DNA from: DASWIP01 sp036397635
GTDB lineage: Bacteria; Actinomycetota; AC-67
Assembly (NCBI GenBank): GCA_036397635.1
Contig: DASWIP010000018.1
Location: 7,041 to 71,040 of the forward strand
DNA: 64,000 bases
Direction of reading: 5' to 3'
Shown: positions 22,934 to 30,506 of the stretch, piece by piece
How the letters are laid out: each line of letters begins with the position of its first letter
Numbering within the stretch: the stretch's first letter is position 1
Notes under the pieces: generated by a model
Seen by the model: the letters and a program-made list of their open reading frames with translations, nothing else
What the model was told of the DNA's origin: nothing
Databases searched by the model: none
Program-made: the position numbers and the translations under genes

Positions 22934-24214
22934 TCAGACGTAGCCCCGGAGCCGCGCCGCCCGGGCGACGCGCTCGACCGCGATGTCGAAGGCGGCCATC
23001 CGCAGGTCGACATCGTGATCGCCGGCGTAGCCCGCGACCGCCCCGTACGCGGACGCCATCACCTTGCGCAGCTCGGCGTTCACCCGATCCTCCTCCCAGC
23101 GGTACTGCTGGATGTTCTGCGTCCACTCGAAGTAGCTGACGGTGACGCCGCCGGCATTGGCGATGATGTCGGGGATGATCAGCACGCCGCGATCTGAGAG
23201 CTCTGCGTCGGCGGCGGGCGTGACCGGGTGGTTGGCAGCCTCGACGATCGCGCGGGCACGGATCTCGGTCACGTTCCCAGCGGTGATGACCTCGCCGAGC
23301 GCCGCCGGTACCAGCCAGTCGACGTCTAAGGCGAGCAGCTCCTCGTTGGAAACCATGTCTGCTCCGGCGAACCCCGCCACCGAGCCGGACGCCGCCGCAT
23401 GCGCCGCGACCGCAGCGATGTCCAGGCCGTGGTCGTTCACGATGCCGCCACCGACATCCGAGACCGCCACGACCCGCGCGCCGAACTCGTGCAGCAAGCG
23501 CGCGGCCCACGAGCCGACGTTGCCGAAGCCTTGGATGGCCACCGACGCGCCTTCCAGGGGAAGGTCGCGATCGCGCGCGCACTCCTCCATCACGTAGACG
23601 ACGCCGCGGCCGGTGGCCGCGTCGCGTCCCAGCGATCCCCCAAGCTCGACCGGCTTCCCGGTCACGCATGCGGGGTTGTGCCCGTACCGCTTCCCGAATT
23701 CGTCCATCATCCAGGCCATCGTCTGGGCGTTGGTGTTCATGTCCGGAGCGGGGATGTCGCGGTTGCTGCCCAGGATGTAGGCGATCATCGACGTGAACCG
23801 CCTCGTCAGGCGCTGCTTCTCGTCCTCGCTGAGCAGGAACGGCTCACATTGCACCCCGCCCTTGGCCCCGCCGAACGGCAGGTCGGCGATGGCGGTCTTC
23901 CAGGTCATCAGCGCCGCGAGCGCGCGCACCTCATCGATGTCCGCTTCGGGGTGATAGCGGATCCCACCCTTGTACGGCCCGCGCGCGCCGTTGTGCTGGA
24001 CCCGGTAGCCGTTGAACACGAACAGGCGTCCATCGTCCATCCGCACGGGTACCTGGACGGCGAGCTCTCGATAAGAGCCCCGGAGCACCTCGCGCATCTC
24101 GTCGTCGAGGCCGATCTGATCGGCGGCACGGTCGAAGAAGAAGGTCACCGACTGATGCGGCGACATCGGGTCCGCCGGCGCTGTCGCCCTGCGAGCCGAG
24201 CGCGTGACGCTCAT
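22934..24214 (-). CDS. gdhA: Glutamate dehydrogenase (Glu/Leu/Phe/Val dehydrogenase family)
   Basis: A 426-residue NAD(P)-dependent glutamate dehydrogenase interconverting glutamate and 2-oxoglutarate plus ammonia. The substrate domain has GPYKGGIRYHPE and LPFGGAKGGVQC (catalytic Lys and dinucleotide contacts), then PAPDMNTNAQTMAWMMDEF. The Rossmann domain begins VAIQGFGNVGSWAA and ends with ILIIPDIIANAGGVTVSYFEW. The length is that of the hexameric 420-residue class found in actinobacteria and archaea. A good ribosome-binding site (GAGGAGG) precedes the ATG at 24214. Monocistronic by spacing; the hairpin at 22885-22902 probably ends the transcript. Confidence 0.95.
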   Translation of the reverse strand: MSVTRSARRATAPADPMSPHQSVTFFFDRAADQIGLDDEMREVLRGSYRELAVQVPVRMDDGRLFVFNGYRVQHNGARGPYKGGIRYHPEADIDEVRALAALMTWKTAIADLPFGGAKGGVQCEPFLLSEDEKQRLTRRFTSMIAYILGSNRDIPAPDMNTNAQTMAWMMDEFGKRYGHNPACVTGKPVELGGSLGRDAATGRGVVYVMEECARDRDLPLEGASVAIQGFGNVGSWAARLLHEFGARVVAVSDVGGGIVNDHGLDIAAVAAHAAASGSVAGFAGADMVSNEELLALDVDWLVPAALGEVITAGNVTEIRARAIVEAANHPVTPAADAELSDRGVLIIPDIIANAGGVTVSYFEWTQNIQQYRWEEDRVNAELRKVMASAYGAVAGYAGDHDVDLRMAAFDIAVERVARAARLRGYV

Positions 24215-24435
24215 CTGGTCCTCCTCGCCATCCCCTGTGGCGGCAGCCTACGACCAGGCTCCCTGCGGGCCCAAGTCCCCTGCCGCGACGAGACAGCGAG
24301 CCTCCCGACCCCCGGGGGCTGTCCTCCGCAGCGACCAAGGAAGGATTTTCCGCTTTGTCCACGATCCGCGGAAGGGAACCCGGCCGAAACCGGAGAACCT
24401 TTCGATGTCGTAGCCAACGATGAAGGAGGGGGAGT

Positions 24436-24783
24436 ATGAGGAAGCTTGCTTTGGCGGCGCTGCTTGCCGCGATGGCGGTCGCACCTTTCGCGGCTCAGGC
24501 CGACGACATCCCGGATGGGGCCGACTGCAACAGCACGGCGGCGTCCGGCGCCTTCACGAACACCGACGAGCCGGACCGCGGCGCGGTCTGCGTGAACGTT
24601 GAGGGGACCACGGTCCTCTACGTCGGCGGCGAGGCGCAAGCCGAGGAGCCGGAGAACCAGGGAAGCGGCGGCGCGTGTGGCGCGGTCATCGTGGCCGACC
24701 AGACGCTCACCGGCGACCCAGACTGGGACAACGCCGGCGCGGACGGCGAAGCCGGCACGGCCGACGACGAACACTGCGACTAG
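24436..24783 (+). CDS. Small exported acidic protein of unknown function
   Basis: A 115-residue protein with a clear signal peptide (MRKLALAALLAAMAVAPFAA, cleavage near AQADD). The mature part is acidic and rich in Asp, Gly and Glu, with four cysteines (CNST, AVCVN, GACGA, EHCD), which suggests two disulfides outside the cell. The last third repeats a DxDxDG-like pattern (GDPDWDNAGADGEAGTADDEH) that could bind calcium. No family recognised. AAGGAGG lies at a good distance upstream of the ATG at 24436. The upstream 221-base spacer shows no further feature I can support. Ends at a strong terminator. Confidence 0.72.
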   Translation: MRKLALAALLAAMAVAPFAAQADDIPDGADCNSTAASGAFTNTDEPDRGAVCVNVEGTTVLYVGGEAQAEEPENQGSGGACGAVIVADQTLTGDPDWDNAGADGEAGTADDEHCD

Positions 24784-24802
24784 TCGTCATCGATCCAACG
24801 TC

Positions 24803-24826
24803 AGAGCCGCGGGCGACCGCGGCTCT
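24803..24826. terminator. Bidirectional terminator hairpin
   Basis: A perfect 10-base-pair stem AGAGCCGCGG / CCGCGGCTCT closed by a GCGA tetraloop and followed on the plus strand by CACGTTTT. It lies between the convergent ends of the small exported protein gene and the DUF779 gene. Confidence 0.8.
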
Positions 24827-24836
24827 CACGTTTTCG

Positions 24837-25157
24837 TCAGCGTTTCGCCCGGAGGACGAAGCGCCGGTCGTGCTCGGTTTCCAGCGAGAAAGAATCGTCC
24901 ACGACACCGGTCTCGACATCCACCATCAGTTCGTGGTCGTCGTCGTACATCCGGGCGAGCCATCGAGGCGCGAGTACGTGCACGCCGCCGATCTCGCCGA
25001 CATCGACCGTCTCGGGATCGGGGACGTAGTGGTCGTACAGGTAGGGAGCGGTGGCATCGCAGCACCCGTTGCTCAGGACCATCACCAGGTCGGTTCGGCC
25101 CGCCGCGAGCACCAGCCGTACGGTCTCGGCCGCCTGTTCGGTCGCAGCGATGCGCAT
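24837..25157 (-). CDS. DUF779-family protein
   Basis: A 106-residue protein. Landmarks are MVLSNGCCDATAPYLYDHYVP (adjacent cysteines), VGEIGGVHVLAPRWL and the acidic HELMVDVETGVVDDSFSLE, which match the DUF779 family. These small proteins are usually encoded beside NAD-dependent aldehyde dehydrogenases and are thought to assist them; the role is not proven. Here an aldehyde dehydrogenase gene follows in the same orientation upstream at 25756-27264, but a gene on the other strand lies between them. ATG at 25157; TACCAT lies 5 bases upstream on the minus strand. Confidence 0.82.
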   Translation of the reverse strand: MRIAATEQAAETVRLVLAAGRTDLVMVLSNGCCDATAPYLYDHYVPDPETVDVGEIGGVHVLAPRWLARMYDDDHELMVDVETGVVDDSFSLETEHDRRFVLRAKR

Positions 25158-25195
25158 ACCCTATGGTAGGACGTCGCGCGGGCGCGCGCCTCGGC

Positions 25196-25201
25196 TAGCA
25201 T
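25196..25201 (+). promoter_or_regulatory. -10 element of a leaderless transcript for the 25211 gene
   Basis: TAGCAT, 9 bases before the ATG at 25211; no Shine-Dalgarno sequence. It faces away from the DUF779 promoter about 30 bases to the left. Confidence 0.42.
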
Positions 25202-25210
25202 CGCGGACCG

Positions 25211-25759
25211 ATGGGGGGTTGGTTGCATCGGTTGCGGCGGCCATGGGTCGCGGTTCTGCTCATCGTCGCGGTCGGCATCCTTGGAGGTGTGCTCGTCTAC
25301 CGGTCGGGTGGCCGGATCCGCGAGCAGGATCGCGCGGCATTCCTCGCATGGGAGCGGCTCGCGCAACCAGCGGTCGAGCGAGCGCGCGAGATCCATGCGG
25401 GCCTTCCGTCGCTGATCGAGGACGCGCGCGCGGCGCCGGGGCAACTCGGCCCGCTGCTCGGGGAGCTGCGCATGAAGGTGACCAGGACCAGACTGACGCT
25501 GCAGCGCGCGCGCACCGAGGTCCAGACAGTCCGGGTCGAGCGCGTGTTGGAGGCGATCGCAGCCGCATACCTCGAGGCGATCGCACGCGACCTGCAGGCC
25601 GTGGCCGCGCTAGAGAAGATCGCCGGCGACCCCGAAGCGTCGCGCAGCACGGCGCTGGCTCGTGCCGAGCAGCGCCACCAGACCGCCTCGCTCCGCTTCC
25701 GCGAAGGCGACGAGGCGAGCGAGCAGCTACGCGCGCGCCTCCGTCTGGTTGAGAACTAG
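25211..25759 (+). CDS. Membrane-anchored helical protein of unknown function
   Basis: A 182-residue protein with one N-terminal membrane helix (about residues 12-30, VAVLLIVAVGILGGVLVY) and a long, charged, helix-forming part rich in Ala, Arg and Glu that looks like coiled coil (LGELRMKVTRTRLTLQRAR, VERVLEAIAAAYLEAIARD). No cysteine, no motif. It would be held at the outer face of the membrane with a helical stalk. No family recognised. Its stop codon overlaps that of the convergent aldehyde dehydrogenase gene by three bases. Confidence 0.7.
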   Translation: MGGWLHRLRRPWVAVLLIVAVGILGGVLVYRSGGRIREQDRAAFLAWERLAQPAVERAREIHAGLPSLIEDARAAPGQLGPLLGELRMKVTRTRLTLQRARTEVQTVRVERVLEAIAAAYLEAIARDLQAVAALEKIAGDPEASRSTALARAEQRHQTASLRFREGDEASEQLRARLRLVEN

Positions 25760-27264
25760 AGCCCGAGGATCTGGAACCAGAACTTCTGTTCCTTCGACGG
25801 CACCTGATCGACGTGGATGTACTTCGTCTGCTGATACTCCCGCAGCCCCCACGATCCAAGCTCGCGCCCAACCCCGGACTGCTTGTAGCCGCCGAATGGG
25901 GCGTACCCGTTGATCAGGTGATAGTCGTTGATCCACACGCTGCCGGTGCGCAGACGTTTCGCGATACCGATCGCGCGCGGCACGTCGCGCGACCAGACGC
26001 CTCCGGCCAGGCCATAGATGGACTCGTTCGCCATTCGGATCGCGTCGTCCACCGAGTCGTAGCGGATCACGCTCAGGACGGGGCCGAAGATCTCCTCTTG
26101 CGCGATGCGCATGTCGTTGCTGACGTCGGTGAAGATCGTCGGCCGGTAGTAGTAGCCGCCGTCCAGCCCTGCCGGGCGCACGCGCTCGCCGCCGGTCGCG
26201 AGCTTGGCTCCCTGTTCGAGACCTGCCTGCACGTACCGCTCGACGGTCTCGTACTGGCTGCGATGGATCAGCGGGCCCATGTCGGTCTCGAAATCAAGCG
26301 CCGAGCCGACCTTCAGCCCTTCGGCGAGCTCGACCATGCGCGCGATCATCTCGTCGTGCAGCGATGATGGGACGAACAGCCGCGTGCCCGAATGGCAGAT
26401 CTGCCCCTGATGCAGGAACGTCGCCCACAGTGCACCGGGGACCGCGATGTCCAGGTCGGCGTCGTCCAGGACGATGTTCGCGCTCTTCCCGCCGAGCTCG
26501 AGAGTGACCTTCTTGATCGTGCTCGAGGCGAGCTGCATGATCCGGCGGCCCACCTCCGTCGAACCGGTGAAGGCGACCTTGTCGACCATCGGGTTCGACG
26601 CCAGTTCCTCGCCGGCCGCCGCGCCCGCGCCGGGGACGACGTTGATGACGCCGGGTGGGAACAGATCGGTCTCTGCGAGGATGCGCGCGAACTCCAGAGT
26701 GGACAGCGGGGTGTAGCTCGCCGGTTTGACGACGACCGTGTTCCCGGTCACCAGCGCCGGGGCCACTTTCCACATCATCAAGATGAAGGGGAAGTTCCAC
26801 GGGGTGATCGCCGCGGTGACTCCGAAGGGCTCGCGCCGCACGAACCCCCAGGTCGGAGCCGGGTAGTCGTTGTAGGGCACCGGTTCGTGCTCTCCCAGCG
26901 TCGTCGCCAGCTCGGCGAGCATCTTCCAGTGCTCGACGCCGAGTGCGATCGAGAACAGGTTCGCCATCCGCAGGGTGTGGCCGGCATCTTCCGCTTCGAT
27001 CTGCGCCAGGTCGCCCAGCCGCGCGCTGAGCACCTCCCAGGCTTGCATCATGCGGCGCGAGCGCTCGGCCATCGGCATCTCGCTCCAGACGCCGGCGTCG
27101 GCGGCATCCCTCGCGGCCTGGATGGCGCGCGCCATGTCCTGTTTGCCGCCGCGCGCGACCCGTCCCGCGACGGACCCATCGGACGGGTTGGTGGTCTCGA
27201 ACGTCTCCCCGGATGCGGCGTCGGCCCATCCGTTCCCGATGAAGAGCTTGTACTCGCGGACCAT
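25756..27264 (-). CDS. NAD(P)-dependent aldehyde dehydrogenase
   Basis: A 502-residue ALDH-superfamily enzyme oxidising an aldehyde to the acid. Visible landmarks: WNFPFILMMWKVAPAL (cofactor loop), GNTVVVKPASYTPLS, FTGSTEVGRRIM (Rossmann), VTLELGGKSANIVL with the general-base Glu, and the nucleophile region FLHQGQICHSGTRLF with the catalytic Cys. The rest (EEIFGPVLSVIRYDS, FGGYKQSGVGRE) is standard. Length is normal. The presence of a DUF779 gene nearby points to the alkanal-, acetaldehyde- or chloroacetaldehyde-type enzymes, but the substrate is not fixed by sequence. GGGAGGT precedes the ATG at 27264. Confidence 0.92.
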   Translation of the reverse strand: MVREYKLFIGNGWADAASGETFETTNPSDGSVAGRVARGGKQDMARAIQAARDAADAGVWSEMPMAERSRRMMQAWEVLSARLGDLAQIEAEDAGHTLRMANLFSIALGVEHWKMLAELATTLGEHEPVPYNDYPAPTWGFVRREPFGVTAAITPWNFPFILMMWKVAPALVTGNTVVVKPASYTPLSTLEFARILAETDLFPPGVINVVPGAGAAAGEELASNPMVDKVAFTGSTEVGRRIMQLASSTIKKVTLELGGKSANIVLDDADLDIAVPGALWATFLHQGQICHSGTRLFVPSSLHDEMIARMVELAEGLKVGSALDFETDMGPLIHRSQYETVERYVQAGLEQGAKLATGGERVRPAGLDGGYYYRPTIFTDVSNDMRIAQEEIFGPVLSVIRYDSVDDAIRMANESIYGLAGGVWSRDVPRAIGIAKRLRTGSVWINDYHLINGYAPFGGYKQSGVGRELGSWGLREYQQTKYIHVDQVPSKEQKFWFQILGL

Positions 27265-27351
27265 CTCTCAACCTCCCGGGTGCCGGCGGTCGGTGATCAT
27301 TCATTCCTTGTTCGGGGTGTCATCCGGACCGGACGACGGGTCGGCCGGCCG

Positions 27352-27516
27352 TCAACAGCCCGGTTCGCCGTGATGGCCGCAGCAGGTGCTCCCCGTTCGG
27401 GCCTTGCGCAAGTTGTTCCGAGCGGCGAGCCGGACCTTCGTCCAGAAGCCGTGATCGGAGTCGCGCCAGTTCCGCAGGCCGTGCCCGACGCTCTGGTCCC
27501 GACGATGCTCGCTCAT
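27352..27516 (-). CDS. Small protein with a C-terminal CCGHHGEPGC motif
   Basis: A 54-residue protein starting MSEHRRDQSVGHGLRNWRD. The middle is a basic amphipathic helix (WTKVRLAARNNLRKARTG) and the end is STCCGHHGEPGC, three cysteines and two histidines in 12 residues, a probable metal-binding knuckle. The start at 27516 has a very good Shine-Dalgarno sequence (GGAGGGAAGG) right before it; the longer frame to 27696 reads through the opposite gene's promoter and has none. I remember similar CCGxxGxPGC tails in small actinobacterial proteins but cannot name a family. Confidence 0.68.
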   Translation of the reverse strand: MSEHRRDQSVGHGLRNWRDSDHGFWTKVRLAARNNLRKARTGSTCCGHHGEPGC

Positions 27517-27585
27517 CCTTCCCTCCTTGCCGGATCCTACCGTCCACGATGTCCGATCGAACAGGCGAGCCTCCGAGGACGCCCC

Positions 27586-27610
27586 TATAGTTGTGTTCGT
27601 CCCGACGAAC
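27586..27610 (+). promoter_or_regulatory. -10 element and hairpin in the 5' region of the 27629 cupredoxin gene
   Basis: TATAGT at 27586-27591, followed at 27595-27610 by a perfect hairpin GTTCGT-CCCG-ACGAAC. Unlike most leading genes in this window, the GTG at 27629 would have a 5' leader of about 30 bases. Confidence 0.42.
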
Positions 27611-27628
27611 TGAGGGGAACGCGTCGAC

Positions 27629-28315
27629 GTGAGGCGGCTACCGGCGCTATGTCTTGCCATCCTCGTGGTGGGCATCACCGTGTCCGCGGACGCCAAGAAC
27701 TACGGTGTATCGGCACGAGACAGCTTCTTCAGCAAGGCCTTCGTGGTCATCCGGGCCGGGGACTCGGTGACGTGGCGCAACGACGGCGCGGTCGAGCACA
27801 CGGTGACCTCCTTCCCCGACGCGCCCGCTGAGTTCTCGTCGAGCAGCTCACGCCAATGCGTCCCCGCCCCCTTGATCGGGAACGATCCCGATGACTGCAT
27901 GGACCCGGGTCACACCTTCCGCTACCCGTTCGCGCAACCGGGCACCTACGACTACTACTGCAAGGTCCACGGCAGCTTCTCTCAACGGCCGGACAACCGC
28001 CGAAGCGAGGACGACCAGCCCTGTGGCATGTGCGGGCGGGTCGTGGCGAAAGCCGTGAAGACTCCCTCTCCTTCAACCGAACCGACCCGCTCCGAGACGA
28101 AGAGCCCGTCACCCTCAGCCTCTCCATCGGATGCGAGCCAGAGCCCGTCGCCCTCTCCCAGCGAGACGACCGATGGATCCGACGGCGAGCCATCAGGTGA
28201 CCGGGGTGACGACGCTGGCAGGGGCATCGGGCGGGGGACCGTCGCGCTGCTCGGCATCGTCGCGCTGAGCGGCGCGGGCTGGTGGACCTGGCGTCGGTAC
28301 CTGACCAACGCGTAG
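27629..28315 (+). CDS. Exported cupredoxin-domain protein with C-terminal membrane anchor
   Basis: A 228-residue protein: signal peptide (RRLPALCLAILVVGITVSA), a plastocyanin-like domain at about 25-125, a Ser/Pro/Thr-rich linker (about 140-190), a membrane helix (VALLGIVALSGAGWW) and a short basic tail, so it is anchored on the outer face. The copper-site candidates are His in AVEHTVTSF, and Cys and His in YDYYCKVHGSF; the usual axial Met is missing (GSFSQR follows the His). It may be a copper protein with altered ligands or a structural cupredoxin. First of two adjacent cupredoxin genes. Confidence 0.82.
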   Translation: MRRLPALCLAILVVGITVSADAKNYGVSARDSFFSKAFVVIRAGDSVTWRNDGAVEHTVTSFPDAPAEFSSSSSRQCVPAPLIGNDPDDCMDPGHTFRYPFAQPGTYDYYCKVHGSFSQRPDNRRSEDDQPCGMCGRVVAKAVKTPSPSTEPTRSETKSPSPSASPSDASQSPSPSPSETTDGSDGEPSGDRGDDAGRGIGRGTVALLGIVALSGAGWWTWRRYLTNA

Positions 28316-28347
28316 CGCTCGAGATGCGCGCGCCGCGTGTAGCCCCC

Positions 28348-28353
28348 TATGAT
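28348..28353 (+). promoter_or_regulatory. -10 element of a leaderless transcript for the 28363 cupredoxin gene
   Basis: TATGAT, 9 bases before the ATG at 28363. This spacing selects 28363 over the upstream in-frame starts, which lie before or inside the element. Confidence 0.5.
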
Positions 28354-28362
28354 TCCGCGCCG

Positions 28363-28752
28363 ATGGCTCGGACGTCCAGGTTCTCGATCGTTCCCGCCGC
28401 CGCGGCGCTCGCGGCGCTTTTCATCGTGCTGCCCCAGGGGGGCGCGGACGCCGAGGTCGGGATGACCGGGACGGCGGAGGCGTGGGTCTTCTCTCCCGCC
28501 TCCGTCGAGATCGAGCCCGGCGATCGGGTCGCGTTCATCAACGAGACCTCCGTCACCCATTCCGCCACGTGCGAGGGGTGTCCCTGGGACGCCGGCGACG
28601 TCCAGCCCGGTGAGACCGTGATGGTGACCTTCGACGAGGAGGTTTCGAGCCGTTTCTTCTGCCGGTATCACGGGGCCGGCCAAGGGATGGTCGGGCAGCT
28701 ACTCGTCGGAGATGCCGCTCCGCCTGGGCCTGCCCCCACGCCCATCGCGTAG
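28363..28752 (+). CDS. Small exported cupredoxin
   Basis: A 129-residue protein with a signal peptide (about 1-30, AAALAALFIVLPQGG) and one cupredoxin domain (FSPASVEIEPGDRVAFINE). The expected copper ligands are present: His in SVTHSATC, then Cys, His and Met in FFCRYHGAGQGMVG. Two more cysteines (CEGC) could form a disulfide or bind metal. It probably carries electrons or copper in the periplasm-like space or outside the membrane. Redox partner unknown. Forms a pair with the previous gene but has its own promoter. Confidence 0.82.
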   Translation: MARTSRFSIVPAAAALAALFIVLPQGGADAEVGMTGTAEAWVFSPASVEIEPGDRVAFINETSVTHSATCEGCPWDAGDVQPGETVMVTFDEEVSSRFFCRYHGAGQGMVGQLLVGDAAPPGPAPTPIA

Positions 28753-28870
28753 CTGTCCCACCCGCATCGTAGGGTGGTCTCATGCCGGGGCTATCGGTGG
28801 CACAAGGACGATTCTCATCCCGTTCCTGTCTTTCCGGGCAGCGCGGGTGGAGGGGGCCTGATGCCGCTGG

Positions 28871-28950
28871 TATGCTTCCGCGGTCCGGCCACGGGGCCGG
28901 TCGAGGGGCTCACCCCCTGCTCCTTCCCCGGGAAGGGGCCGTCCAAGTCC
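28871..28950 (+). promoter_or_regulatory. Probable promoter and structured leader of the rpsF operon
   Basis: TATGCT at 28871-28876 is a possible -10 element. The 80 bases after it contain hairpins GGGG-CTCA-CCCC (28905-28916) and CCTTCC-CCG-GGAAGG (28922-28936). rpsF leaders in many bacteria fold into a site for S6:S18 autoregulation; that this is one is inference from position only. Confidence 0.35.
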
Positions 28951-28964
28951 GTAGGAGGTGAGGG

Positions 28965-29264
28965 ATGGCGGTTGCCCGCCAGTACGAGATCATGCTCGTG
29001 CTCGATCCGAGGCTGGATGATGCGCAGATCCAGCAGGCGATCGAGAAGTACGTCGGAGTGATCACCGAGCACGGTGGAGAAGCCGGCAAGGTGGATCAAT
29101 GGGGCCGGCGCAAGCTCGCGTACGAGATCGACCATCTCCACGAGGGCTACTACGTTGTGGCCGGTTTCACGGCCGGTCCCGACGCGGTCAACGAGCTCGA
29201 TCGCGTGCTCAAGCTCGCCGACGAGGCGATCAGGCACAAGATCATCCGCCCCGGCAAGGACTAA
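28965..29264 (+). CDS. rpsF: 30S ribosomal protein S6
   Basis: A 99-residue S6 protein. It opens RQYEIMLVLDPRLDDAQIQ and has GRRKLAYEIDHLHEGYYVV and LKLADEAIRHKIIRPGKD, all typical of bacterial S6, which binds 16S rRNA together with S18 in the platform of the small subunit. GGAGGTGAGGG lies in front of the ATG at 28965. It leads the operon rpsF-ssb-rpsR-rplI, an order shared by Streptomyces and Mycobacterium. Confidence 0.97.
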   Translation: MAVARQYEIMLVLDPRLDDAQIQQAIEKYVGVITEHGGEAGKVDQWGRRKLAYEIDHLHEGYYVVAGFTAGPDAVNELDRVLKLADEAIRHKIIRPGKD

Positions 29265-29297
29265 GAAGAGCCTGTCCTTCCCAGGGAGGTGTCGAAG

Positions 29298-29738
29298 ATG
29301 TCGCAAGGAAACTCGGTCACGCTGGTGGGGAACCTCACCGACGACCCTGAACTGCGCTTCACCGCCAACGGTGCCGCCGTGGCGAACTTCCGGATCGCGG
29401 TCAGCCGCCGCGTTCGTGACGCCGAGACCAACGAGTGGCGCGACGCGGACACGTCGTTCTTCCGCGTCAACGTCTGGCGCCAGCTCGCCGAGAACGTCGC
29501 CGAGACGCTCTCGCGCGGGATGCGTGTGGTGGTCACGGGAACGCTGCGCATGCGGTCCTGGGAGACCCAGGAGGGCGAGAAGCGGTCGGTCGTCGAGATC
29601 GAGGCGGAAGAGGTTGGACCCTCGCTGAGGTTCGCGACCGCCAAGGTGGAGAAGACCAACCGCGCCGGCGGGACCGGTGCCGGTGACTGGGGCGACTCGG
29701 ATCGCAAGGCGCCCGTCGCCGAGGAGGTCCCGTTCTAG
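29298..29738 (+). CDS. ssb: Single-stranded DNA-binding protein
   Basis: A 146-residue SSB. The OB fold opens GNSVTLVGNLTDDPELRFT and includes FRIAVSRR, DADTSFFRVNVWRQLAENV and RVVVTGTLRMRSWE; the end is the acidic tip VAEEVPF that recruits partner proteins such as PriA and exonuclease I. The spacer between OB fold and tip is short. The ATG at 29298 is chosen because GGGAGGT lies 8 bases upstream and overlaps the alternative GTG at 29289. Works in replication, repair and recombination; lies between rpsF and rpsR as usual. Confidence 0.96.
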   Translation: MSQGNSVTLVGNLTDDPELRFTANGAAVANFRIAVSRRVRDAETNEWRDADTSFFRVNVWRQLAENVAETLSRGMRVVVTGTLRMRSWETQEGEKRSVVEIEAEEVGPSLRFATAKVEKTNRAGGTGAGDWGDSDRKAPVAEEVPF

Positions 29739-29759
29739 GCGGGGCGCACGAGGAGGAGC

Positions 29760-30014
29760 ATGCCGAAGGTCAAGCGTAAGCCGGACAAGAAGGCGGCCGC
29801 GCGCCGCGGGAAGCCGAAGGTCTGCCCGTTCTGCAAGGACAAGGTGGAATGGGTCGATTACAAGGATACCCAGACGCTGCGGAAGTTCCTGTCCGACCGT
29901 GGGAAGATCAGGGCGCGCCGGGTGACCGGCGCCTGCACGCAGCACCAGCGGGATCTCTCGCGCGCGATCAAGAACGCCCGAGAGGTCGCCCTGCTGCCGT
30001 TCATGAACAGGTAG
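29760..30014 (+). CDS. rpsR: 30S ribosomal protein S18, zinc-binding (C+) form
   Basis: An 84-residue S18. The core TLRKFLSDRGKIRARRVTG and the C-terminal helix RDLSRAIKNAREVALLPF are conserved. A CPFC pair at about 22-25, with a further Cys and His in ACTQHQRD, makes this the zinc-binding version, the one kept when zinc is plentiful (zinc-free paralogues exist in many actinobacteria). GGAGGAGC precedes the ATG. Partner of S6 in the ribosome. Confidence 0.96.
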   Translation: MPKVKRKPDKKAAARRGKPKVCPFCKDKVEWVDYKDTQTLRKFLSDRGKIRARRVTGACTQHQRDLSRAIKNAREVALLPFMNR

Positions 30015-30023
30015 GGGCGCGCG

Positions 30024-30470
30024 ATGAAGATCGTCTTGACACAAGAGGTCCGTTCGCTCGGCTCCCCCGGCGAGATCGTCGAGGTGGCCGACGGCTACGC
30101 GCGCAACTACCTGATCCCACGCGGGCTCGCGCTCAGGGCTACCCCAGGGACGTTGAAGCAGGTCGACGTCATCCGCCGTACGAGGGAGCTCAAGGGCGTC
30201 CGTGATCTCGAGCAGGCGCAGCAGATCGCGGACGCCCTCGGCAAGCTCACCGTCCGGGTGACCGCCAAGGCCGGAGAAGGGGGGCGCCTGTTCGGACAGG
30301 TGACGCCTGCTCAGGTCGCCGAGGCGGTCAACAAGGCCGGCGGGCCGAAGATCGACAAGAAGCGGTTGCAGATAGACGCGCCGATCAAGAACCTCGGTTC
30401 CCACGTCGTGCAGCTGCGCCTGCATCCCGAGGTAGAGGCTGAGTTCTCGGTCGAAGTGACCAAGGCCTGA
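30024..30470 (+). CDS. rplI: 50S ribosomal protein L9
   Basis: A 148-residue L9. The N-terminal domain (MKIVLTQEVRSLGSPGEIVE, GYARNYLIPRGLAL) binds 23S rRNA; a long helix (TRELKGVRDLEQAQQIADAL) connects to the C-terminal domain (GRLFGQVTPAQVAEAVNKAG, GSHVVQLRLHPEVEAEF). Full length. Last gene of the rpsF operon; the spacer to the convergent gene downstream is 36 bases. Confidence 0.97.
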   Translation: MKIVLTQEVRSLGSPGEIVEVADGYARNYLIPRGLALRATPGTLKQVDVIRRTRELKGVRDLEQAQQIADALGKLTVRVTAKAGEGGRLFGQVTPAQVAEAVNKAGGPKIDKKRLQIDAPIKNLGSHVVQLRLHPEVEAEFSVEVTKA

Positions 30471-30506
30471 TCTCCCGGATCGTGTCGAGGCGAGGGCGAC
30501 TCGGCC

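Noticed and set aside
24353..24361. TTGTCCACG as part of an origin of replication.
   Set aside because: A single near-match to a DnaA box without clustering, AT-rich stretch, dnaA or dnaN; insufficient for oriC.
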